A stretch of 64,000 bases of DNA from Thalassospira lucentensis (GTDB taxonomy: Bacteria > Pseudomonadota > Alphaproteobacteria > Rhodospirillales > Thalassospiraceae), in NCBI RefSeq assembly GCF_001613805.1, contig NZ_LPVY01000002.1, forward strand, positions 338,759 through 402,758. Reading direction: 5' to 3'. The notes under the pieces were generated by a model. It was given only the letters and a program-made list of their open reading frames with translations, did not search any database and was not told the DNA's origin. Both the position numbers and the translations under genes were made by a program. Shown here one piece after another: positions 57,419 to 64,000 of the stretch (positions within the stretch are counted from its first letter, which is position 1; each line of letters starts with the position of its first letter).

Positions 57419-58300
57419 CTAGCGTTTCACCATCACCAATGCCACCCCAAGTGCGGCAATTGCAAATCCGGCAAAACCGAGCATGCCCAGATGTTCATCA
57501 AAAAGCAGCCAGGCAAAGAAGGCAGCCGTGGGCGGGACAAGGTAGAACATGCTTGCAACCCGGGTTGCCTCGCCCTGCTTGATCAAAACCATCAGAAGCA
57601 TGATCGCGCCGATTGACAACACCAGAACCAGCCACGCCATCGCAAGAATGAAGTTCATGCTCCATTCGATCACCAAGGGTTCCTTGATCAGGGCAACCAC
57701 CCCGACAAAGGCCGCGGCGGCAACATACTGGATAACCGTACCGCTCATCAGGTCCATGCCCGTGCAGAACCGCTTCTGATAAAGCGTCCCGGCCGTCATG
57801 CCAAACAGCGCCATGATGGCAAGCCCGATGCCAAAGGCCGTAATACCGATCCCGTCACCGATTTTGGGCACCAGCACCAACGCCACACCGATCAGGCCAA
57901 GAACAAGCCCCGCCCACTGGCGTCCACTGACACGTTCCCCAAGAAGGGCACCGACGACCGATGCGGTCACGACCGGCTGCAATCCGACGATCAAGGCCGC
58001 CAAGCCCGACGGAAGCCCCGTATCAATTGCCCAGAAAACACCGCCCAGATAAATCCCGTGGACAAGAACACCGGTCGTGCTGATATGGGCAACCTGCCGC
58101 CAGCTTTTGGGCCATTTGGCGCCCAGCAGCGAAATCACCGGCACCATCAGAACAATCACAATGGCGAAACGGGCAAACAGAAAGGTAAACGGGTCGGCAT
58201 AGGGAAGTCCGAACTTTGCGCCAACAAAGCCCGTGCTCCAGAGGAACACAAACAAGAACGGCATAATCCGTGCAAAAGCCGGATGATCGGTGGCAGGCAT
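57419..58300 (-). CDS. EamA/DMT family transporter (second copy)
   Basis: A 293-residue ten-helix exporter with FLWSTGFVGAKFGLPYADP in helix 1 and a C-terminal repeat ending VPPTAAFFAWLLFDEHLG. It differs clearly from the first copy, so it is not a recent duplicate. The ATG at 58300 is preceded by AAAGGGGAA. It starts 87 bp after the tyrC stop, so it may be transcribed with the aromatic genes. Confidence 0.93.
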   Translation of the reverse strand: MPATDHPAFARIMPFLFVFLWSTGFVGAKFGLPYADPFTFLFARFAIVIVLMVPVISLLGAKWPKSWRQVAHISTTGVLVHGIYLGGVFWAIDTGLPSGLAALIVGLQPVVTASVVGALLGERVSGRQWAGLVLGLIGVALVLVPKIGDGIGITAFGIGLAIMALFGMTAGTLYQKRFCTGMDLMSGTVIQYVAAAAFVGVVALIKEPLVIEWSMNFILAMAWLVLVLSIGAIMLLMVLIKQGEATRVASMFYLVPPTAAFFAWLLFDEHLGMLGFAGFAIAALGVALVMVKR

Positions 58301-58387
58301 GACGTTCCCCTTTTTCCGGCGAAAGATGCTGTTTGGGGCACATCTTTCCACCCGACGACGGCCTGCCATTTGCAAACCGTGAATTGA

Positions 58388-59353
58388 TTATTTATCGGTC
58401 TTGTTTTTGCCCTTGGCGTCGCTTTGGCGGTCTTCACCTTCGGCCGAGAAATTGGTGAAATACTGCCCGGCATCGACAATACCACGGCGGATTTCACGCG
58501 TACGGCTGAACAGGTCGAACAGTTTTTCGCCCTCGCCCCAGCGGATCGCGCGTTGCAACGCCATCAAATCTTCCTGAAAACGGCCAAGAACCTCAAGGAC
58601 CGCTTCGCGGTTGTTCAAAAACACGTCGCGCCACATCGTCGGGTCGGATGCGGCAATACGGGTGAAATCACGGAAACCCGATGCGGAAAACTTGATGACT
58701 TCCTGACGCAGTGCATCTTCAAGATCGGTTGCCGTCCCGACGATGGTATAGGCGATCAGATGCGGTAGATGCGATGTGATGCCAAGAATGCGATCATGAT
58801 GATCGGCATCCATGCACTCAACCTTCATGCCACATGCTTCCCAAAGGGCCTGCACACGTGCGGTCGCACTTTCCTTTTCCCCCGGAACCGGGGTCAAAAT
58901 GCACCAGCGGCCTTCAAACAGTTCGGGAAAACCGGAATCCGGTCCGGAATGTTCGGTCCCGGCCAACGGGTGGCCCGGCACGAACGAAACACCTTCGTCA
59001 AGATGCGGGGCGATATCGCGAATGACCGCCTGTTTGACCGACCCGACGTCGGAAACAATCGCACCCTTTTTAAGTTTTCCGGCAAGCTGGGCGCCAATGG
59101 CTTCATTGGCGCCCACCGGGGCACAGATCATCACCAGATCGGCATCCTTAACCGCTTCCTTGATGTCGCAATAGGCTTCATCGGCAATACCAAGTTCAAG
59201 CACCCGGTCACGGGTAGCTTCGGAACGCACGGCACAGGTGATTTTTTTCGCCAGACCATCGCGCAGAATGCGACGCGCCAGGGACGAGCCAATCAGCCCC
59301 ATGCCGATAAAAGCAACGGTATCAAAAAGCGGTTCGGATGCGGTGTTGGTCAT
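58388..59353 (-). CDS. tyrC: Prephenate/arogenate dehydrogenase family protein
   Basis: NAD(P)-dependent step toward tyrosine. The 321-residue protein has FIGMGLIGSSLARRI as cofactor motif, FVPGHPLAGTEHSG with the catalytic His, and the helical C-terminal domain. There is no chorismate mutase part. The alphaproteobacterial enzymes of this type use prephenate, arogenate or both, which sequence alone does not settle. The start lies 1 bp after hisC. Confidence 0.92.
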   Translation of the reverse strand: MTNTASEPLFDTVAFIGMGLIGSSLARRILRDGLAKKITCAVRSEATRDRVLELGIADEAYCDIKEAVKDADLVMICAPVGANEAIGAQLAGKLKKGAIVSDVGSVKQAVIRDIAPHLDEGVSFVPGHPLAGTEHSGPDSGFPELFEGRWCILTPVPGEKESATARVQALWEACGMKVECMDADHHDRILGITSHLPHLIAYTIVGTATDLEDALRQEVIKFSASGFRDFTRIAASDPTMWRDVFLNNREAVLEVLGRFQEDLMALQRAIRWGEGEKLFDLFSRTREIRRGIVDAGQYFTNFSAEGEDRQSDAKGKNKTDK

Positions 59354-59354
59354 T

Positions 59355-60452
59355 TTACCTGTTCACAAAGTCTTTGATCGCCTTGAGGCAGATTTCCATT
59401 TCTTCCTTCGTACCGATCGAAATACGAAGCATCTGCGGCAGGCCATAGGCACCAATTTTGCGCGGGATAACGCCCTGTGCCATCATGAAATCATTGGCAG
59501 CATCGGCGTTCTTGCCTTCTTCCTTGGGGAATTCGACCAGCACAAAGTTGCCATAGCTCGGATGGGCGATCAGCCCGTCAATCGCGTTCACCTGATCGCG
59601 GAACCACGCCAGTGTTTCGGCATTGTGACGCACGCAGGCATTGACGAATTCATCATCATCCAGTGCCGCAAGACCGGCTTCCTGTGTCGGAAGGGCCACG
59701 TTAAACGGATTACGCAGGCGTTGCAGAACATCGGCAATATCAACCGGCGCATAGCACCAGCCAAGACGAATGCCGCCAAGACCATAAATCTTGGAAAATG
59801 TACGGGTCATGACGGTATTTTTACCGGCTCGCACCAGTTCTTCACCCGCAGAATAATCTTCCTGACCAGTCATGAATTCGGCATACGCCGCATCAACGAC
59901 CAGAACGATATCTTCGCGCAGGCCATCACGCAGGCGTTTCATTTCCGCATCATTGATGTAGGTCCCCGTCGGATTGTTCGGGTTCGCGACAAAAACGATT
60001 TTGGTTTTTTCGGTCACAGCGGCCAGCAACGCATCAACGCTGGTGGTCATGTTGGTTTCGGCCGCGGTCACCGGAACCGCACCGACACCCTTGGCCGCAA
60101 TCGGATACATCAGGAAGCCATGCTGCGAATACAGCACTTCATCCCCCGGACCGGCATAGGCACGGATCAGAAGGGTGATCAGCTCGTCCGAGCCGGCACC
60201 GCAGACAATCTGATCGGCTTCAAGATTGTATTTCTCGGCCAGTTTGTTGCGCAGTGCCTCGCAACCACCATCGGGATAGCGATGCAGCTTTTCAGCCGAC
60301 TTGCGGAGCGCCTCGATGGCCTTGGGGCTCGGACCAAGCGCGCCTTCGTTCGATGAAAGCTTGATTACGCGGGTTGCACCATCGGTGCGCGACTTGCCGC
60401 CAACATAAGGCGCAATATCAAGAATGCCGGGACGTGGGGTGGGCGCAGACAT
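59355..60452 (-). CDS. hisC: Histidinol-phosphate / aromatic aminotransferase
   Basis: Fold-type I PLP aminotransferase of 365 residues. The PLP lysine is in MTRTFSKIYGLGGIRLGW, and NPNNPTGTYI and KLSSNEGALGPSPKA are the substrate and cofactor segments. Its place between chorismate mutase and tyrC suggests it may transaminate aromatic oxoacids or prephenate besides, or instead of, histidinol phosphate. Both uses are known for HisC-like enzymes. Confidence 0.9.
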   Translation of the reverse strand: MSAPTPRPGILDIAPYVGGKSRTDGATRVIKLSSNEGALGPSPKAIEALRKSAEKLHRYPDGGCEALRNKLAEKYNLEADQIVCGAGSDELITLLIRAYAGPGDEVLYSQHGFLMYPIAAKGVGAVPVTAAETNMTTSVDALLAAVTEKTKIVFVANPNNPTGTYINDAEMKRLRDGLREDIVLVVDAAYAEFMTGQEDYSAGEELVRAGKNTVMTRTFSKIYGLGGIRLGWCYAPVDIADVLQRLRNPFNVALPTQEAGLAALDDDEFVNACVRHNAETLAWFRDQVNAIDGLIAHPSYGNFVLVEFPKEEGKNADAANDFMMAQGVIPRKIGAYGLPQMLRISIGTKEEMEICLKAIKDFVNR

Positions 60453-60506
60453 TTCCTAGTTTCTCCCAGTGGGCAGGGCCGGTGACAATCAACCGGCCGG
60501 TATCAA

Positions 60507-61400
60507 TCAACTCAGCGCGTCTTCGGGAATCGGCACGCCATAGGCACCAACCACACTGAGCCCTTCGGGATCAAGTCCCTGATCGGTCAGTGCACGCTGA
60601 AACACTTCTGCGCGATTACAAAAGAATCCCGGCACATCAACAAGAACAAAACGGCGATCACCGGTTTCATCGGCAGAAAAGCCAAGGATTGCCGATCCAT
60701 CAATGCCATTCGCAATTTTTTTGCGCGCCGTATCCATCGAAATCTCGTTTGGCAGGCTGACGATAAACAGCGTGCGATCATCCCCGCTTTCTTCAAGCTC
60801 GATCGCCGCCAGGACAAATCCTTCGGTCTGCTCGCCTCGTCCGACCGGGCGCCCACCAAATGGCAGTTTCGAGACAATGCGCACCGGGCTATCATCGGAC
60901 AGTAAAGTCCACCATGGCTGTGCTTCGCCAAGTTCCGGTTTCGGGAACACACCGACCGCCGCACGTCCCTCTTCAAGGGCGTAAAATGCCTCGCGCGGGG
61001 TATCGAATTCGACGATTTCGTTGAGGCAACCAAAGTTAAGGCGCGCAAGTTCCCAGCAATCAACACCATCAGCATTCCGGCAAAGTGCAACCGTATACGG
61101 CGCTTCAAGACGCGTTCCGGCCGCAATCATTTCGCGCCAGATCTGAATCAGGGCCGTTTTCGGAAAGGCACCATCGTGACGGTCAACCAGCGTGCGCATG
61201 ATGCGAGCTTCACGTGCCGGACGATAAGGCACTTTTACCTTGCCACCCGCGGCAATCACCCGGTCCTTATAGGCCCCGACAGCCTGAACCACCTTTGTGC
61301 GCCGGATGATCAGGGATTGCAGTGCCTGATCGATATCATCGATTTCCGCCCTGAGCTCGTTCAGGTCAAGATTTGCTAAATTTTCGTCGCTTTGCGCCAT
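60507..61400 (-). CDS. Chorismate mutase with a prephenate-dehydratase-like C-terminal region
   Basis: A 297-residue protein. Residues about 10-100 are an AroQ chorismate mutase (ELRAEIDDIDQALQSLIIRR, YRPAREARIMRTL). The rest looks like a worn prephenate dehydratase plus ACT domain: FDTPREAFYALEEGRAAVGV fits the PDT pattern and LFIVSLPNE.S fits an ACT start. The dehydratase TRF motif is not seen, so that activity is probably lost and the tail may bind an effector. ATG at 61400. hisC follows after 54 bp. Upstream, metX is divergent. Confidence 0.82.
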   Translation of the reverse strand: MAQSDENLANLDLNELRAEIDDIDQALQSLIIRRTKVVQAVGAYKDRVIAAGGKVKVPYRPAREARIMRTLVDRHDGAFPKTALIQIWREMIAAGTRLEAPYTVALCRNADGVDCWELARLNFGCLNEIVEFDTPREAFYALEEGRAAVGVFPKPELGEAQPWWTLLSDDSPVRIVSKLPFGGRPVGRGEQTEGFVLAAIELEESGDDRTLFIVSLPNEISMDTARKKIANGIDGSAILGFSADETGDRRFVLVDVPGFFCNRAEVFQRALTDQGLDPEGLSVVGAYGVPIPEDALS

Positions 61401-61464
61401 GATCCGCTCTTTTCTCAAACGGCGCCCAGTATTAGGACAGGGCAGCCGAAAAGCAAAGAAAAGA

Positions 61465-61493
61465 TTGACTAAATCCCGCTCTATTCCTAGCTA
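61465..61493 (+). promoter_or_regulatory. Putative sigma-70 promoter of metX
   Basis: TTGACT at 61465-61470, a 17-bp spacer and TAGCTA at 61488-61493. The leader that follows contains GGCTTGTTTCCTT pairing with AAGGAACAGCC at about 61499-61532. No SAM-II, SAM or SAH riboswitch motif was recognised. Confidence 0.5.
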
Positions 61494-61577
61494 GAATAGG
61501 CTTGTTTCCTTCGATAGCAAGGAACAGCCAACCTTGCCTGCAAGAAAAACAACCTAATCAAAGGGAAACGGACATTC

Positions 61578-62738
61578 ATGTCGACCGCCGCCAGCACGGA
61601 TCAGCGCAGCAAACTTCCCGGCCATCACATGGTCCTTGGGGAAACGGAAAAGCTGCGCCTTGATAGCGGCATCGAATTCGGGCCGTTCACCATTGCCTAT
61701 CAGACATATGGCGAACTTAACGCTGAGAAGACCAATGCCATTTTGGTCTGCCATGCATTGACCGGCGATCAGTATGTCGCCGACGAAGTCCACCCGATCA
61801 CCGGCAAGGAGGGCTGGTGGCGTGAAATCGTCGGGCCGGGCAAAATCATCGATACCGACAAATATTTCGTCATTTGCTCGAACGTGATTGGCGGTTGCCT
61901 GGGCAGTACCGGGCCCAAGGAAATCAACCCGGCCACCGGCAAACCCTGGGGTCTTGATTTCCCGGTGATCACGATTGCCGACATGGTGCGTGCGCAGACC
62001 ATGCTGATTGATGCATTGGGCATCGATACCCTGTTTGCGGTTATTGGCGGTTCGATGGGCGGCATGCAGGTTCTTGAATGGTGCAAAAGCTATTCCCATC
62101 GCGTTTTCGCCGCCGCCCCGATTGCAACCAGCTTCCGCCATTCGGCGCAAAATATCGCGTTTCACGAAGTCGGGCGTCAGGCGGTCATGGCCGATCCGGA
62201 CTGGTGCGGGGGCAATTACCTGCTGGAAGGCAAAAAGCCGTCCCGCGGGCTTGCTGTGGCGCGCATGACCGCGCACATCACCTATCTGTCGCAACCGGCT
62301 CTGCATCGTAAATTCGGCCGCAAGCTTCAGAACCGCGGGGCGATCACCTATAGCTTCGATCACGATTTCCAGATCGAGAGCTATCTGCGCCATCAGGGCA
62401 AAAGCTTTGTCGACCGGTTTGACGCCAACAGCTACCTTTATATCACGCGCGCAATGGATTATTTCGATCTGTCCGCGGATGCAGAAGGTCGCCTTGGCGA
62501 GGCGTTTGTTGGCTGCAAAACCCGTTTCTGCGTCATCTCGTTTTCCAGCGACTGGTGCTTTACCACTGCCGAAAGCCGCCAGCTTGCCCACGCATTGAAT
62601 GCATCATCGTGCAATGTCAGTTGCGTCGAAATCGAGAGCGACAAGGGGCATGATGCCTTCCTGCTCGACGAGCCGGATTTCCATATGGTGTTAAGCGGCT
62701 TTATCGAAGGTGCTGCTGAAATCCGGGGATTGAAATAG
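61578..62738 (+). CDS. metX: Homoserine O-acetyltransferase
   Basis: Activates homoserine for methionine synthesis. A 386-residue alpha/beta hydrolase-fold enzyme with the nucleophile in [28 protein letters not shown] at the N-terminus and the catalytic His in [12 protein letters not shown]. MetX can use acetyl- or succinyl-CoA depending on residues I cannot judge by eye. AAAGGGAAACGG precedes the ATG. metW starts 3 bp after its stop. Confidence 0.95.
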   Translation: MSTAASTDQRSKLPGHHMVLGETEKLRLDSGIEFGPFTIAYQTYGELNAEKTNAILVCHALTGDQYVADEVHPITGKEGWWREIVGPGKIIDTDKYFVICSNVIGGCLGSTGPKEINPATGKPWGLDFPVITIADMVRAQTMLIDALGIDTLFAVIGGSMGGMQVLEWCKSYSHRVFAAAPIATSFRHSAQNIAFHEVGRQAVMADPDWCGGNYLLEGKKPSRGLAVARMTAHITYLSQPALHRKFGRKLQNRGAITYSFDHDFQIESYLRHQGKSFVDRFDANSYLYITRAMDYFDLSADAEGRLGEAFVGCKTRFCVISFSSDWCFTTAESRQLAHALNASSCNVSCVEIESDKGHDAFLLDEPDFHMVLSGFIEGAAEIRGLK

Positions 62739-62741
62739 GTT

Positions 62742-63386
62742 ATGAATCACTCTTTACCAAACGGTACTGGCGTTATCCCGAATGATCGTATTCGTGTCGA
62801 CCTGCAGCTTATTGCTGATATGGTCGAACCCGGCACGCGTGTACTTGATATCGGGTGCGGCGATGGTGAATTGCTGGGCTATCTGACGCGCAGCAAAAAT
62901 GTGGATGGCCGTGGGCTTGAGCTTTCCAACGAGGGGGTGCGCAACTGCGTAGCACAGGGTCTTCCGGTGATGCAGGGTGATGCGGATCGCGATCTTGGCG
63001 ATTATCCCGACGGGGCGTTTGATTACGCCATTCTCAGCCAGACTTTGCAGGCGACCAACCGCCCGAAACAGGTTCTGACCGAACTGCTGCGCATCGGCCA
63101 AAAAGCCATCGTTTCCTTTCCGAATTTCGGGCACTGGCGCGCACGGTTTGATTTGATGTTCCGCGGGCGCATGCCGCAAAACCCGAACCTGCCGATCATG
63201 TGGTACGAAACCCCGAACATCCATTTTTGCACCGTCCGGGATTTCGTCACCCTTTGTGATGAGTGCAGCTTTAAAATCGAACGGTCGATGGTGCTTAACG
63301 AAAGCGGATCGAAAGTCAGTCTCGACAGTCATTCCCGGCTTGCCAATTTCTTTGGCAATCAGGCGCTTTTCATGCTGAGCAAATAG
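62742..63386 (+). CDS. metW: Methionine biosynthesis protein MetW
   Basis: A 214-residue SAM-methyltransferase-fold protein that partners MetX in many proteobacteria. The motif VLDIGCGDGELL is at about 35, and the family features GRGLELSNEGVRNCVAQG and SFPNFGHWRARFDLMFRGRMP are present. The two genes are 3 bp apart and clearly one operon. A terminator follows. Confidence 0.95.
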   Translation: MNHSLPNGTGVIPNDRIRVDLQLIADMVEPGTRVLDIGCGDGELLGYLTRSKNVDGRGLELSNEGVRNCVAQGLPVMQGDADRDLGDYPDGAFDYAILSQTLQATNRPKQVLTELLRIGQKAIVSFPNFGHWRARFDLMFRGRMPQNPNLPIMWYETPNIHFCTVRDFVTLCDECSFKIERSMVLNESGSKVSLDSHSRLANFFGNQALFMLSK

Positions 63387-63409
63387 CACCTGCCGGTATC
63401 CGGATTTTA

Positions 63410-63440
63410 AAAGGCCGCAGCAAATCTGCGGCCTTTGTTA
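63410..63440 (+). terminator. Intrinsic terminator after metW
   Basis: Stem AAAGGCCGCAG / CTGCGGCCTTT with a CAAAT loop and a T-rich tail, 23 bp past the metW stop. Confidence 0.88.
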
Positions 63441-63506
63441 TTTTTGCCATCACATTTTGCACCTGTTCCCGTCAGATGACGAGCATGATCACGTGATGGG
63501 GACGTT

Positions 63507-64000
63507 ATGGCAGTTTCATCGATCTACCAATTCACACGCAAAGCAGTCCTGATTATTGGCATCGGGCTTTTGGCCGCCTGTTCGCAAAAAGCCGAAACCC
63601 TGAAAATCACGGTCACCCAGTTTGGCAGTGCGACCGAGGATGCCTTTGATGCCTATGGCACGGCACAGACCGCGCAATTTGCACCAACACCAAAATCGCA
63701 AAACGCCCGGCAATCCGAATTCATCACGAATATGGAAGCCTTCACCGGCAAGGTGACGCCATCCAATCTGCCCACCCTGCTTGATCCGGATGCGGTTAAA
63801 ATAGATCCGAATGTTGCGCAACAATGGCAAAAGACACTGGCCGACCTGCGCAGCCAGTATCGGCAATTTGTCGCAATTTTCGATCAGATCGAGGGCGGAT
63901 CGGCCCTTGGGGCATCGGCGGTCACGGATTCCGGTCCGATCCTTGAAAAACTGCGCAGTCAGCTTGACGCCATCACCAGCGATCTGGCCAAAGACCCGCC
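63507..64000 (+). CDS. Putative lipoprotein, cut by window edge
   Basis: The frame opens at ATG 63507 (GGGGAC upstream) and runs to the window end without a stop, giving 164 residues. The signal has a basic N-terminus, a hydrophobic stretch and lipobox LLAAC with C25. The mature part is Gln/Asp/Ala-rich and probably helical. I do not recognise the family. Antisense ORF 63516-63866 is a shadow. Confidence 0.75.
   Translation, partial: MAVSSIYQFTRKAVLIIGIGLLAACSQKAETLKITVTQFGSATEDAFDAYGTAQTAQFAPTPKSQNARQSEFITNMEAFTGKVTPSNLPTLLDPDAVKIDPNVAQQWQKTLADLRSQYRQFVAIFDQIEGGSALGASAVTDSGPILEKLRSQLDAITSDLAKDP

Noticed and set aside
61401..61577. SAM-II or other SAM-sensing riboswitch before metX
   Set aside because: metX is a usual target in alphaproteobacteria, but none of the conserved loop sequences was recognisable. 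Only a simple hairpin is seen.
1..64000. tRNA, rRNA or mobile elements
   Set aside because: No cloverleaf with a TTCRA arm, no rRNA segment, and no transposase, integrase or terminal repeat was noticed by eye; a tRNAscan run would be decisive.

Overview
The window reads as ordinary chromosome of an alphaproteobacterium of the Rhodospirillales, most like Thalassospira. The pointers are the gene content (ethylmalonyl-CoA pathway, the ispH-thrB-rnhA and argH-lptM-lysA-DUF4175 orders, a PduO-type cobalamin adenosyltransferase next to a twin-TM HIG1-like protein, a split glycine decarboxylase under a tandem glycine riboswitch) and an even, moderately high GC. This placement is inference from gene families, not from a marker gene. 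I see no rRNA, tRNA, CRISPR array, transposase, integrase or prophage gene. The window is almost wholly core and metabolic DNA.

Layout. 0-8 kb: 3' part of coxB, an almost 1-kb gap, a cheZ-like gene, yqgE, a DsbD/ScsB-type thiol reductase, a Prx5 peroxiredoxin, a small unknown gene and a second cheZ-like gene. 8-13 kb: gcvT-gcvH-gcvPA-gcvPB behind a tandem glycine riboswitch. 13-21 kb: a lipoprotein, ispH-thrB-rnhA, a membrane GGDEF-EAL protein, a divergent Tag-like glycosylase and an SDR/TetR divergent pair with two matching operators. 21-27 kb: ethylmalonyl-CoA mutase divergent from crotonyl-CoA carboxylase/reductase and methylsuccinyl-CoA dehydrogenase, with a long palindrome between them. 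27-31 kb: a soluble chemoreceptor carrying a PilZ domain, an adenosylhomocysteinase-like gene and a GST. 31-37 kb: a cyanate cluster (cynABDS) with a consensus sigma-54 promoter, three upstream palindromes and a divergent NtrC-type activator. 37-44 kb: HIG1-like protein, cobalamin adenosyltransferase, etfBA, 3-hydroxybutyryl-CoA dehydrogenase, xylB and rbsK. 44-51 kb: tlpA, argH-lptM-lysA, then 1.4 kb without a credible gene that holds a degenerate 108-bp tandem repeat and an SOS-box-like site, then a DUF4175 protein. 51-56 kb: a zinc-ribbon DUF3426 protein divergent from ftsEX-ydcF-plsC, with a CtrA-type box between. 56-64 kb: a co-directional run chorismate mutase-hisC-tyrC-EamA-chaC-EamA, divergent from metX-metW, and the start of a lipoprotein gene.

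How the genes fit together. Ccr, Ecm and Mcd are the core of the ethylmalonyl-CoA route of acetyl-CoA assimilation. The cobalamin adenosyltransferase can supply the B12 cofactor for Ecm, ETF can take electrons from Mcd, and the 3-hydroxybutyryl-CoA dehydrogenase lies just before the pathway. Cyanase plus its ABC transporter turn cyanate into ammonium and CO2, consistent with sigma-54 control as a nitrogen source. Two CheZ-like proteins, a GGDEF-EAL enzyme and a PilZ chemoreceptor indicate a motile cell in which c-di-GMP may feed into chemotaxis. The most unexplained sequence is the repeat block at about 47.5-48.2 kb.
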